Assembly: GCA_020073445.1 (NCBI GenBank)
Contig: JAIQFE010000008.1
Location: 1-64,000, forward strand
DNA length: 64,000 nt
Origin: Terriglobia bacterium
GTDB lineage: Bacteria; Acidobacteriota; Terriglobia; Bryobacterales; Bryobacteraceae
Reading direction: 5' to 3'
A program made the translations under genes and the position numbers. Shown one piece after another: positions 6,684-14,471 of this stretch; the stretch's first letter is position 1; the number at the start of each line of letters is the position of its first letter. The notes below the pieces were generated by a model. That model saw nothing but the letters and a program-made list of their open reading frames with translations, searched no databases and was not told the DNA's origin.

Positions 6684-7657
6684 ATACGGCTAGGCAATTA
6701 ATTCTGATACCACTCGCAGAGAAGGAGGCGGACTTAGTTCCGCCCTCTCTGGAACAGGCGCGAGAGTTCGCACGGCACAGCAAAGCAGAGAATACTCTGA
6801 GGGGCTATCGTTCTGACTGGCGGGACTTCTGCAAGCGGTGCCAAGGGCAGGGCGTCTGCCCACTTCCTGCGTCGCCAGAAGCGGTCGCTTCGTACATCGC
6901 AGATTGCGCTGGACGGCTCAAGGTCGGCAGTATCCAACGCCGCCTGAACGCGATTGCGGAGGCACATAAGGCAGTAGGGGCTGAGTCACCTACGCTAGCT
7001 GGTATTGTACGGAACACCCTGAAGGGGATCAAGCGCATGCTAGGCACGGCTCCCGTTCAGAAAGCACCAGCCCTGACTGCCGACATTCGCGCCATGGTGG
7101 ACGTTACGGTTGACGGGTTGATTGGACTTCGGGACCGAGCGCTCATCTTGCTGGGTTTCGCTGGTGCTTTCCGCCGTTCGGAGCTTGTCGGTCTAAATGT
7201 GGACGATTGCTCCTTCGGCAAGGATGGCCTGACGGTCACATTGCGACGGAGTAAGACTGACCAGGAAGGCCAGGGCCGAAGGATAGGCATTCCGTATGGT
7301 TCCAATCCTGATACCTGTCCGGTGCGCACGCTACAAACGTGGCTTGAACAGACCGGCATTGCCGATGGTCCGCTGTTCAGGTCGCTGAACCGTCATGGGA
7401 TGGTACAACCGCATAGACTCTCGTCAGGAGATGTTGCTCGTATAGTTAAGAAGCTAGCGAAGCGATCAGGCCTAGATCCTGCGATATATGCGGGCCATTC
7501 ACTACGCTCGGGTCACGCGACTAGTGCAGCGGCTTCGGGCGCCTCTGAACGTTCGATAATGCTCCAGACTGGGCATCGCTCAGTACAAATGGTCCGCCGC
7601 TATATACGGGAAGGCAATTTGTTCAGGGAGAACAGTGGGGGGAGGTTGGGACTCTAG
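6680..7657 (+). CDS. Tyrosine recombinase / integrase
   Basis: A 325-aa protein from ATG 6680 (the frame is open further upstream to 6626, but MNTARQ... gives the usual length). It has an N-terminal SAM-like core-binding domain (about 20-110, with NTLRGYRSDWRDFCKRC) and a C-terminal catalytic domain with Arg in GAFRRSELVGL, Lys in RRSKTDQEGQG, HSLRSGH, TGHRS and Tyr in MVRRYIRE. The R-K-H-R-H-Y set is complete. It lies about 600 bp from the 3' end of tRNA-Pro and is the probable integrase of this island. Confidence 0.9.
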   Translation: MNTARQLILIPLAEKEADLVPPSLEQAREFARHSKAENTLRGYRSDWRDFCKRCQGQGVCPLPASPEAVASYIADCAGRLKVGSIQRRLNAIAEAHKAVGAESPTLAGIVRNTLKGIKRMLGTAPVQKAPALTADIRAMVDVTVDGLIGLRDRALILLGFAGAFRRSELVGLNVDDCSFGKDGLTVTLRRSKTDQEGQGRRIGIPYGSNPDTCPVRTLQTWLEQTGIADGPLFRSLNRHGMVQPHRLSSGDVARIVKKLAKRSGLDPAIYAGHSLRSGHATSAAASGASERSIMLQTGHRSVQMVRRYIREGNLFRENSGGRLGL

Positions 7658-8097
7658 CTTCGATGCGGGTCAATGGGCAGCGCCGAAGCCATCGCTTCTA
7701 CAACACTCACAGTGGAAGTAACCAAATCTGTGCGATTGCTTCGCGTCTTCTCGGGAACTGGCTTGAACTCAGCGGTTAGGGAAAACGCTGAGACAAGCGC
7801 AGTGAGGATTGCTGTTGCCGTAACACCGGAACTCTCGGAAACCCCGAGGGCGATGGAACCTACATCCCCGAAGGCTAGCAGCGCACCTAGGATCAAGAAG
7901 AAACGCTTAGTCACGACGTTGAGATGAGCCTGCAATGGGCCAACTCGCCAAATCCCGCCGCGATCAAAGGAGATAAGGCTGCTAACCGTGCGCCGCATTG
8001 TAGCTGCGAGGGCGGACAGATTAAGAATCCGCTGGCCACTTGGTGGCCACGGCTTAGCATCAAAACGCACGCCTAGGGTCTGTCCACCATCCGCCAC
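7654..8097 (-). CDS. Hypothetical membrane protein (147 aa)
   Basis: The GTG 8097 start gives 147 aa with two hydrophobic stretches around residues 65-85 (FFLILGALLAFGDVGSIALG) and 92-108 (VTATAILTALVSAFSL) and a polar C-terminus. It converges on the recombinase with a 4-bp overlap of stop codons. No family is recognised and no ribosome site is clear; the call rests on length, hydrophobic pattern and lack of a competing frame. It may be island cargo. Confidence 0.4.
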   Translation of the reverse strand: MADGGQTLGVRFDAKPWPPSGQRILNLSALAATMRRTVSSLISFDRGGIWRVGPLQAHLNVVTKRFFLILGALLAFGDVGSIALGVSESSGVTATAILTALVSAFSLTAEFKPVPEKTRSNRTDLVTSTVSVVEAMASALPIDPHRS

Positions 8098-8272
8098 GCT
8101 TAGTGGATGAACAAGTAAGCAAAACGTTGCAGTCGTCTCGCGAAGAGCACGCCCGATGGACTGGGAGGCGCACGGCAGGAATGGAACGCGATCTCTAGTC
8201 GCCTATGTGGACATCCGTGTGGACATCCCACATTCAGCGGCTTGTCGCAACTCGCTAACTCGTTGGACTTAT

Positions 8273-8349
8273 TGGTCGGGGCGGCGAGATTCGAACTCAC
8301 GACCCCCTGCGCCCAAGGCAGGTGCGCTACCAGGCTGCGCTACGCCCCG
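8273..8349 (-). tRNA. tRNA-Pro (anticodon TGG)
   Basis: On the minus strand the acceptor arm CGGGGCG pairs with CGCCCCG, followed by discriminator A and an encoded CCA (8275-8273). The D-arm has AGCGCAGCCTGGTAGCGC. The anticodon stem CCTGC/GCAGG encloses loop CTTGGGC, so the anticodon is TGG (proline). The T-loop is GTTCGAATC. All arms pair. Its 3' end points toward the recombinase at 6680-7657, and the 3' half is the likely attachment site of the island. No second copy of the tRNA 3' end was seen in 1-8272, so the other island end is probably left of this window. Confidence 0.95.
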
Positions 8350-8358
8350 ACTACATCG

Positions 8359-8364
8359 ATTGTA
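8359..8364 (-). promoter_or_regulatory. Probable -10 of tRNA-Pro
   Basis: TACAAT on the minus strand lies 10 nt upstream of the tRNA 5' end, the right place for a -10. No good -35 is visible. A small palindrome CTACA-TCGAT-TGTAG (8351-8365) overlaps it. The intergenic space to the lysine riboswitch is only about 45 bp, so the two promoters are back to back. Confidence 0.35.
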
Positions 8365-8394
8365 GCAGCGCTTACGCGTCATGCTATCCTTATA

Positions 8395-8560
8395 CTCAAG
8401 TTCTGGTAGAGGAGCGAGGGCCACCAGTAACTCGGCGCGTATTTCCGTGGATCCGGAGCGCCGGGCGAAAGGGGCAACCTCGCCGAAATCGATGCGCTGG
8501 ATCCGTGGCGCTGCGGTTGGTGAGCACGGCTAATACCTGTTCACTGTCATTCGACTTGGT
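8395..8560 (+). promoter_or_regulatory. Lysine riboswitch (L box)
   Basis: The hallmarks of the lysine riboswitch aptamer occur in order and spacing: TAGAGGAGCGA at 8407-8417, AGTA at 8426-8429, GAAAGGGG at 8467-8474, CGCCGAAA at 8481-8488, and ACTGTCA at 8543-8549. Helix P1 closes with CAAGT (8397-8401) against ACTTG (8554-8558). It precedes dapE and the aspartate-to-DAP operon, the expected targets. The aptamer is known from lysC and dap genes in many bacteria; the assignment here is from the motifs alone. Confidence 0.85.
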
Positions 8561-8596
8561 TTTCCGGGCCGGATGGAGCGCTATCGGGAAGTGGTC

Positions 8597-8620
8597 ACAG
8601 CCCCTCCTGGCTGTCTCTTT
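8597..8620 (+). terminator. Candidate riboswitch terminator hairpin
   Basis: ACAGCC (8597-8602) and GGCTGT (8609-8614) form a perfect 6-bp stem with loop CCTCCT, followed by CTCTTT. It lies 36 nt after the aptamer and 41 nt before the dapE ATG. The T tract is weak. The CCTCCT loop is itself complementary to a Shine-Dalgarno sequence, so a translational mode is also possible. Confidence 0.4.
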
Positions 8621-8660
8621 AAAGCGAGGCAGCGCGTCTCCTGAAAAGTCCCAATTTGTT

Positions 8661-9668
8661 ATGGACCCGTTTCAGCTAACACGCGCGCTCGTCGATATCG
8701 ACTCGGTCACTCCCAACGAGGAGAAGGTCGGGCTGTTCCTGTTCGATTACCTCAATACCATCGCTGCGCGCACCGGCGGGCATGTCGAGCGAATCGAAGT
8801 CGAGCCGCATCGTTACAACGTGCTGGCGCAGTGGGGCGATCCGGTTGTTACGCTTTCCACGCACATCGACACCGTGCCGCCCTTCTTCTCTTCGCGCGAG
8901 GATTCCGAATTCATCTGGGGCCGTGGCGCCTGCGACACCAAAGGCATCATCGCGGCGATGATTCACGCGGTGGAGGCGCTGGTTGTCGAAGGCCTCCGGG
9001 GAGTCGCATTGCTTTTTGTCGTGGGCGAGGAGCGCAATAGCGCCGGCGCGTATGCAGCCGCCAAAATCCCTCGCGGCAGCCGCTACCTGATTAATGGTGA
9101 GCCTACCGAAAACAAGCTCGCGCTGGGATCGAAGGGTGCGTTGCGATACGAGATCATCGCGCAAGGCCGGATGGCTCACTCCGCCTATCCGCATCTGGGC
9201 GAGTCGGCCACCGAAAAACTACTCGACGCGCTCCAACGGATCCGCGGGATTCCCATGCCCAGCGATTCCATCCTTGGCGCGAGCACGCTGAACATCGGTA
9301 CGATCCAGGGCGGCCGCGCGCCCAACGTCATCCCGGATCACGCGCGTGCGGAGCTATTTTTCCGCCTGGTAGATTCCGGCGACAGCATCCGCGCGGCTGT
9401 GGCTGAAGCTGCGCGCGGCCTGGCCGAGGCGAAAGAGGTTCTGTACATCCCGGCCGTGCATCTGGGCTCGGTGGATGGCTTGGAAACTACCGTGGTGTCG
9501 TATACAACGGACATCCCCGCATTCAACGGAGTGTGGGGAAAGCCATTTCTTCTGGGTCCCGGCAGCATCCACTTCGCGCACACCGACGAAGAAAGGATTC
9601 CTAAAGCCGAGATCCTTCAAGCCATCGGAATCTATCAAAAATTAGTGAGGCAATTGTTACAGCAATGA
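8661..9668 (+). CDS. dapE: M20-family amidohydrolase, probable succinyl-DAP desuccinylase
   Basis: A 335-aa dinuclear-zinc hydrolase. Metal and catalytic residues are present: His and Asp in STHIDTVPP, Asp in GACDTKG, the Glu pair in VVGEERNS, Glu in INGEPTENK and a late His in HFAHTDEE. It heads an operon that contains asd, lysC, dapB, dapA and dapD. Since dapD makes the N-succinyl intermediate, the natural role is removal of succinate from N-succinyl-LL-DAP. I placed the start at ATG 8661 because the family begins there, although the frame is open from 8322 through the riboswitch. It is somewhat short for DapE; an ArgE/LysK-type activity cannot be excluded. Confidence 0.8.
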   Translation: MDPFQLTRALVDIDSVTPNEEKVGLFLFDYLNTIAARTGGHVERIEVEPHRYNVLAQWGDPVVTLSTHIDTVPPFFSSREDSEFIWGRGACDTKGIIAAMIHAVEALVVEGLRGVALLFVVGEERNSAGAYAAAKIPRGSRYLINGEPTENKLALGSKGALRYEIIAQGRMAHSAYPHLGESATEKLLDALQRIRGIPMPSDSILGASTLNIGTIQGGRAPNVIPDHARAELFFRLVDSGDSIRAAVAEAARGLAEAKEVLYIPAVHLGSVDGLETTVVSYTTDIPAFNGVWGKPFLLGPGSIHFAHTDEERIPKAEILQAIGIYQKLVRQLLQQ

Positions 9669-10711
9669 GCACATCGGTGAAGAAAGACTATCGGGTCGCG
9701 ATCGCGGGAGCCACGGGAGCCGTAGGCGTCGAATTCCTGCGTTGCCTGGAACAGCGGCATTTTCCGATCGCCACCCTGCGTCTGCTGGCGTCGGCGCGGT
9801 CTCGCGGCAAGAAAATGACGTTCGGCGGCAAAGAGATCGAGGTGGAGGAGCTGACCGAGCAGAGTTTTGACGGCATCGACATCGCGTTCTTCAGCGCAGG
9901 CGGTTCCATCTCGAAGAAGTTCGGACCCATCGCCGCGAAGGCGGGCGCCGTCGTCATTGACAATTCTTCGGCGTTTCGCATGGACCCGGCCGTGCCTCTG
10001 GTGATTCCCGAAGTCAATCCGCAGGCCATGTGCGTCCATCAGGGAATCATTGCGAATCCCAACTGCTCCACGATCATCGGCATCACTCCACTGTGGCCGA
10101 TCCACAAGGCCAATCGCATCCGGCGCTTGATCGCGGCGACTTATCAGGCGGCTTCCGGAGCCGGCGCGGCGGCCATGGAGGAGCTGGAGGAATCCACTCG
10201 CGCGTATCTGAACAAGCAGCCCTACGAGAACAAGGTGCTGCCGCATCCCTACGCGTTTAATTTGTTCAGCCACAATACCAAGATCGATCCGGAGACCGGC
10301 TACAACGAGGAAGAGACCAAGATGGCGCGCGAGACGCAGAAGATCTTCGGCGACGCGGACATTCGAATTAGCGCAACTTGCGTGCGCGTGCCCGTGCTCC
10401 GGGCTCATTCCGAGGCGCTCACCTTCGAGTGCGAGCGGCCCATCACTCCACGGGAAGTGACCGCGCTGTTGTCGAATGCGCCGGGCGTCAGGATCGTGGA
10501 CGATCCCGAGAAGAACTATTTCCCCATGCCTCGCGACGCATCCGGGCAGGATGACATTCTGGTGGGGCGTATCAGACAGGACACGAGCGATCCTTCCGGC
10601 AAATCGATCGCCCTGTTTGTCGCGGGTGATCAGTTGCTGAAGGGCGCCGCGCTGAATGCCGTCCAGATCGCCGAGGTGCTGATCCAGCAGGGGGGGGTAC
10701 ACGGCAAATGA
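9665..10711 (+). CDS. asd: Aspartate-semialdehyde dehydrogenase
   Basis: A 348-aa enzyme reducing aspartyl phosphate to the semialdehyde with NADPH. The nucleotide loop GATGAVG is at residues 15-21, the catalytic Cys134 lies in NPNCSTIIG, and the GAVVIDNSSAFRMD and GAGAAAMEEL motifs are in place. It overlaps dapE by ATGA (9665-9668) and lysC by ATGA (10708-10711), so it is translationally coupled on both sides. It supplies the branch point to DAP, lysine, threonine and methionine. Confidence 0.95.
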   Translation: MSTSVKKDYRVAIAGATGAVGVEFLRCLEQRHFPIATLRLLASARSRGKKMTFGGKEIEVEELTEQSFDGIDIAFFSAGGSISKKFGPIAAKAGAVVIDNSSAFRMDPAVPLVIPEVNPQAMCVHQGIIANPNCSTIIGITPLWPIHKANRIRRLIAATYQAASGAGAAAMEELEESTRAYLNKQPYENKVLPHPYAFNLFSHNTKIDPETGYNEEETKMARETQKIFGDADIRISATCVRVPVLRAHSEALTFECERPITPREVTALLSNAPGVRIVDDPEKNYFPMPRDASGQDDILVGRIRQDTSDPSGKSIALFVAGDQLLKGAALNAVQIAEVLIQQGGVHGK

Positions 10712-12057
10712 TCGTGATGAAGTTCGGCGGGACCTCGGTCGAATCCGCCGAGGCCATCGCCCGTGTGGCGGGAATCGTGCGCGCGCGGCTGGACCGGAAG
10801 CCGGTGGTCGTGGTGTCCGCGATGGGCAAAACAACCAACAAGCTCTTGGCAATCGCTGCCGACGCGGTGGCCGGTGAGCTGAAGCCGGCGCTCGCTAAGC
10901 TGGCCGAACTGCGCGAGTTCCACGTGCGGGAATCGGCTGGCCTGGGCACGGACGATGTTGTCGAAGCGCATTTCCAGGACCTGGATGCATTGGTGCGCGG
11001 TCTGGCGGTGATGCGCGAGCTGACGCCGCGCGCCACCGACGCGATTTCCGCCTACGGGGAGCGCATCTCCAGCCTGATCGTCGCGGCGCATCTTCGCCGC
11101 TGCGGGATGAATGCGGCGCATGTTGACTCACGCAGCGTCATCGTCACCGACCGGCGTCACACTCAGGCCGCTCCGCTTTTCGACGAGACCAATCGCAGAC
11201 TTCGGGAAACGCTCGTGCCGATGCTCGACCATTCCGTTGTCGTGATGGGCGGCTTCATCGCATCCAACGAAGACGGTGTCACGACGACGCTCGGGCGCGG
11301 TGGATCCGACTACACGGCTTCGATCGTCGGGGCGGGCATCGGCGCGGAGGAAATCCAGATCTGGACCGATGTCGACGGCATGCTCACGGCCGATCCCACG
11401 GTTCTCCCCGGCGCTCATCGAGTGAAAGTCTGTTCGTTCACCGAGGCCGCCGAGCTGGCGTATTTTGGCGCGAAAGTGCTGCATCCGGCTACCGTGCTCC
11501 CGGCCATCGAGAAGAATATTCCGGTGCGGATTCTCAATTCTCGCCGGCCCGAGGTCGAAGGCACACTCATCGTCTCCGATCCGCCGCCGTGTTCGACGCC
11601 GATCCGGTCCATCGCCTGCAAACGGAACATCACTTTGCTGAACATCGTTTCCACGCGCATGCTAATGGCCCACGGTTTCCTGCGCCGCATATTCGAGGTT
11701 TTCGACCGCTACGAAACGTCCGTCGACATGCTTGCGACATCCGAAGTCAGCGTCTCATTGACCATCGACAACACGCGTTCGCTGCCAGCGATCCAGGCCG
11801 AGCTGGAGGCGTTCGCCGAAGTCTCAATCGAAAAGGATCTGGCCATCGTCTGCATGGTGGGCGAGAATATCCGCCGCTGCGACAACGTCTCCGCCCGCGC
11901 TTTCACAGCGTTGGATGGCATCCGGCCGAGGATGGTATCGCAGGGCGCGTCACAGTTGAATTTGAGCATGGTGGTTGCCGCGGCCGACCTGCAGCGCGCG
12001 ATAGAATCGCTCCACCGGGAGTTCTTTCGAACCCCAGATCCGGCATCATTCGAATAG
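10708..12057 (+). CDS. lysC: Aspartokinase (monofunctional, LysC type)
   Basis: 449 aa, the length of E. coli LysC. KFGGTSV is at residues 5-11; TTLGRGGSDYTA and QIWTDVDGMLTADP mark the kinase domain. Two ACT-like regions follow from about residue 300 (NIVSTRML...FEVFDRYETSVDML and DLAIVCMVGENIR), which in this class bind lysine for feedback inhibition. It phosphorylates aspartate, the first step of the pathway. With the riboswitch upstream, lysine would control both synthesis and activity. Stop TAG 12055-12057 is 8 nt before the proposed dapB start. Confidence 0.95.
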   Translation: MIVMKFGGTSVESAEAIARVAGIVRARLDRKPVVVVSAMGKTTNKLLAIAADAVAGELKPALAKLAELREFHVRESAGLGTDDVVEAHFQDLDALVRGLAVMRELTPRATDAISAYGERISSLIVAAHLRRCGMNAAHVDSRSVIVTDRRHTQAAPLFDETNRRLRETLVPMLDHSVVVMGGFIASNEDGVTTTLGRGGSDYTASIVGAGIGAEEIQIWTDVDGMLTADPTVLPGAHRVKVCSFTEAAELAYFGAKVLHPATVLPAIEKNIPVRILNSRRPEVEGTLIVSDPPPCSTPIRSIACKRNITLLNIVSTRMLMAHGFLRRIFEVFDRYETSVDMLATSEVSVSLTIDNTRSLPAIQAELEAFAEVSIEKDLAIVCMVGENIRRCDNVSARAFTALDGIRPRMVSQGASQLNLSMVVAAADLQRAIESLHREFFRTPDPASFE

Positions 12058-12065
12058 GAGGCGCT

Positions 12066-12728
12066 ACGAAACTCGCGATTGTGGGCTACGGAAAAATGGG
12101 CCAGCTGATCGAGCAGCTTGCACCGGAGTACGGATTCACCATCCATGCGCGCGCTGATGTTGGCTACGATCCGGCGTCATTAAAAGGTTCCGACGTGGCG
12201 ATCGAGTTCAGCACGCCGGATGCGGCTCTGGGGAATATCGAAGTGCTGGCTGCCTTGGGTATTCCGACGGTAGTCGGAACCACGGGCTGGCTGGAGCACA
12301 TGGATCGGGTGCGAACCGCCGTCGGCAAGGGCGGGGCAGGCTTGATATGGGGAGGGAATTTCTCCATCGGCGCGAACGTTTTCATGCGCGCGGTACATGA
12401 GACCGCCCGCTTACTGGCAAATGAGCCAGGCTACGGCGCCTGGGCCTGGGAAATCCATCACAGTACCAAGAAGGATCCTCAGTCGGGAACGCTACTGGCG
12501 CTGGTGAAGGAGATGAAGGCGGCAGGATATCAGCGAAACATCGACATCAGCTCGAATCGCGCAGGGGCTCATCCCGGAACGCATGAGATCGGGTTCGATT
12601 CGGCCGCCGATACCATCACCCTGCGCCACACGGCGCGCAACCGCGAAGGATTCGCGCGCGGCGCATTGAAAGCGGCGCAATGGATTCCAGGCAAGAAGGG
12701 CGTATTTGAGTTTAAGGAGATCTTATGA
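12066..12728 (+). CDS. dapB: 4-hydroxy-tetrahydrodipicolinate reductase, apparent ACG start
   Basis: Coding similarity starts at KLAIVGYGKMG (the NADPH loop), right after lysC. No in-frame ATG, GTG or TTG exists between the lysC stop and this motif. ACG at 12066 lies 4 nt after a perfect AGGAGG (12056-12061), and reading ACG as Met gives the usual N-terminus M-K-L-A-I. The 220-aa product has VVGTTGW, WGGNFSIGANV and the catalytic EIHHSTKKDPQSGT segment. It is short, like some other bacterial DapB. It overlaps dapA by ATGA. An ATG-to-ACG sequencing error is the main alternative. Confidence 0.85.
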   Translation, partial: TKLAIVGYGKMGQLIEQLAPEYGFTIHARADVGYDPASLKGSDVAIEFSTPDAALGNIEVLAALGIPTVVGTTGWLEHMDRVRTAVGKGGAGLIWGGNFSIGANVFMRAVHETARLLANEPGYGAWAWEIHHSTKKDPQSGTLLALVKEMKAAGYQRNIDISSNRAGAHPGTHEIGFDSAADTITLRHTARNREGFARGALKAAQWIPGKKGVFEFKEIL

Positions 12729-13633
12729 CAACGTTTACCGGATGCGGCACCGCGTTGGTGACTCCGTTCCGCAAAGACCAATCGCTCGACGAAGAGACTT
12801 TGCGAAAGCTGGTTCGGCGGCAGATCCAGGCCGGCATCAACTTCCTGGTTCCCTGCGGCACCACCGGTGAAAGTCCGACCCTGACCCACACAGAGCATCT
12901 GCGCGTGGTCGAGATCACGCTCGAGGAAGCTAAGGGCAAAGTTCCCGTGTTGGCAGGCGCCGGGGGATACAACACCGCCGATGTGATCGAGCTCGCCAAA
13001 GAGCTGAACCACATGGGCGCCGACGGCATCCTGTCGGTCACGCCGTATTACAACAAGCCCACGCAAGAGGGGCTCGTCCAGCACTTCACGGCGATCGCCA
13101 AAGCCGTGCCACTGCCGATCGTGGTGTACAGCATTCAAGGCCGCACCGGCGTCAATGTCGACCCTGCCACTCTCAAGCGTCTCGCGGAAATCGACAACAT
13201 CGTCGGGGTTAAGGAAGCGTCGGGGAACATTGGGCAGGTGGCCACGGTACTTCACCTGCTTCCCCAAAACTTCTCGGTGCTGAGCGGCGATGACTCGACT
13301 GCGATCCCGCTCATCGCGCTGGGCGGCCACGGAGTGATCTCGGTCGTCGCGAACGAGATTCCAGCGGAGTTCAGCAATCTGACGAAGCTCGCTCTGGCGG
13401 GCGATTTTGCGGGCGCACGCGCCATTCAGCGGCAGTGGTTCGCGCTGATGGAAGTGAACTTCTGCGAGGTGAATCCCGGGCCTGTGAAAGCCGCGATGGG
13501 CATGATGGGATTGCTCGATCCGGTTTTCCGGTTACCCATGGTCCCGCCGTCGGAGGCGAATCGCGCGAAGATCGAAGGCGTGCTCAAATCGACCGGCCTG
13601 CTTGCCGCTGCCCGGAGCTCGCATGCAAAGTGA
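12725..13633 (+). CDS. dapA: 4-hydroxy-tetrahydrodipicolinate synthase
   Basis: A 302-aa TIM-barrel lyase condensing pyruvate with aspartate semialdehyde. The Schiff-base Lys163 is in VGVKEASGN, and the PCGTTGESPTL loop and SVTPYYNKPTQEG are typical. The Tyr135 region reads YSIQGRTG, where the common form is YNVPGRTG; the Tyr and Arg are kept. A strong AAGGAGA site precedes ATG 12725, which overlaps the dapB stop. The C-terminus overlaps the dapD start. Confidence 0.95.
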   Translation: MTTFTGCGTALVTPFRKDQSLDEETLRKLVRRQIQAGINFLVPCGTTGESPTLTHTEHLRVVEITLEEAKGKVPVLAGAGGYNTADVIELAKELNHMGADGILSVTPYYNKPTQEGLVQHFTAIAKAVPLPIVVYSIQGRTGVNVDPATLKRLAEIDNIVGVKEASGNIGQVATVLHLLPQNFSVLSGDDSTAIPLIALGGHGVISVVANEIPAEFSNLTKLALAGDFAGARAIQRQWFALMEVNFCEVNPGPVKAAMGMMGLLDPVFRLPMVPPSEANRAKIEGVLKSTGLLAAARSSHAK

Positions 13634-14471
13634 GATCCGGAATGAAATAGAAGCCTTATTCGACCATCCGCCCGCCGCTTATCACGAGGATCATTTCATG
13701 CTGTTCGCGCGTCTCAAGGAGGCGCTCAATACGGGCGCGGTGCGTGCAGCCGAGCCGGATTCGTCATCGAAAACCGGCTGGCGCGTGAACCCGTGGGTCA
13801 AGAAAGGAATCCTTCTGGGATTCCGCATCGGCGGCATCGTCGACATGTCGGTGGATGCGACTCGCCAGCCGTTCTTCGATAAAGCCACCTGGCCGGTGAA
13901 ACGGTTTACGGCTTCGAGTGGAGTCCGCATCGTGCCGGGCGGATCCAGCATCCGTGACGGCTGTTTCATCGGGAGGAGCGTCACGTGCATGCCTCCGATG
14001 TACATCAACGCCGGCGCGTGGGTGGGCGATGGGACCATGGTCGATTCGCACGCACTGGTCGGAAGCTGCGCCCAAATCGGCACGAACTGCCACATTTCGG
14101 CCGCGGCGCAGATCGGCGGCGTGCTCGAACCCGTAGGCGCGATGCCGGTGATCGTCGAAGACGAAGTGCTGGTGGGTGGGAATTGCGGCGTCTATGAAGG
14201 CACCGTGGTTAAGCGGCGCGCGGTGCTCGGAAGCGGCGTGATTCTGACGCGTTCGACGCCGGTTTATGACGTGGCTCGCGGCGTGGTTCTTTCAGCTCAG
14301 GGCGACGAGCCTCTCGTCATCCCCGAGGGTGCGGTCGTGGTCGCCGGCTCGCGAGCCATCACCAGCGGCAAGGGTAAGGAATGGGGCGTATCGCTGTATA
14401 CGCCGGTGATCGTAAAATACCGGGATGAAAAAACGGACTCGCGCGTCCAACTGGAGGACTTACTCCGATGA
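13623..14471 (+). CDS. dapD: Tetrahydrodipicolinate N-succinyltransferase
   Basis: A 282-aa protein with an N-terminal helical domain and a left-handed beta-helix made of hexapeptide repeats (about 90-220: GGSSIRDGCFIGRSV, MPPMYINAGAWVGDGTMVD, SAAAQIGGVLEP). These are hallmarks of DapD, which transfers succinyl from succinyl-CoA. I chose ATG 13623, preceded by GGAG at 13614-13617, over the upstream ATG 13602; it overlaps the dapA stop by 11 nt. Presence of dapD with dapE indicates the succinylase branch. No dapC lies in the operon; the AlaC-like aminotransferase at 45.4 kb could serve. Confidence 0.93.
   Translation: MQSEIRNEIEALFDHPPAAYHEDHFMLFARLKEALNTGAVRAAEPDSSSKTGWRVNPWVKKGILLGFRIGGIVDMSVDATRQPFFDKATWPVKRFTASSGVRIVPGGSSIRDGCFIGRSVTCMPPMYINAGAWVGDGTMVDSHALVGSCAQIGTNCHISAAAQIGGVLEPVGAMPVIVEDEVLVGGNCGVYEGTVVKRRAVLGSGVILTRSTPVYDVARGVVLSAQGDEPLVIPEGAVVVAGSRAITSGKGKEWGVSLYTPVIVKYRDEKTDSRVQLEDLLR

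Noticed and set aside
8322-8660. 113-codon N-terminal extension of dapE
   Set aside because: It would cover the tRNA end and the lysine riboswitch; the family begins at ATG 8661.
9635-10852. 405-codon minus frame antisense to asd
   Set aside because: Shadow of asd; the translation is Arg/Gln-rich without motifs.
11589-12065. Long N-terminal extension of dapB inside lysC
   Set aside because: It is out of frame with lysC and encodes no DapB-like sequence; the family starts at 12066.
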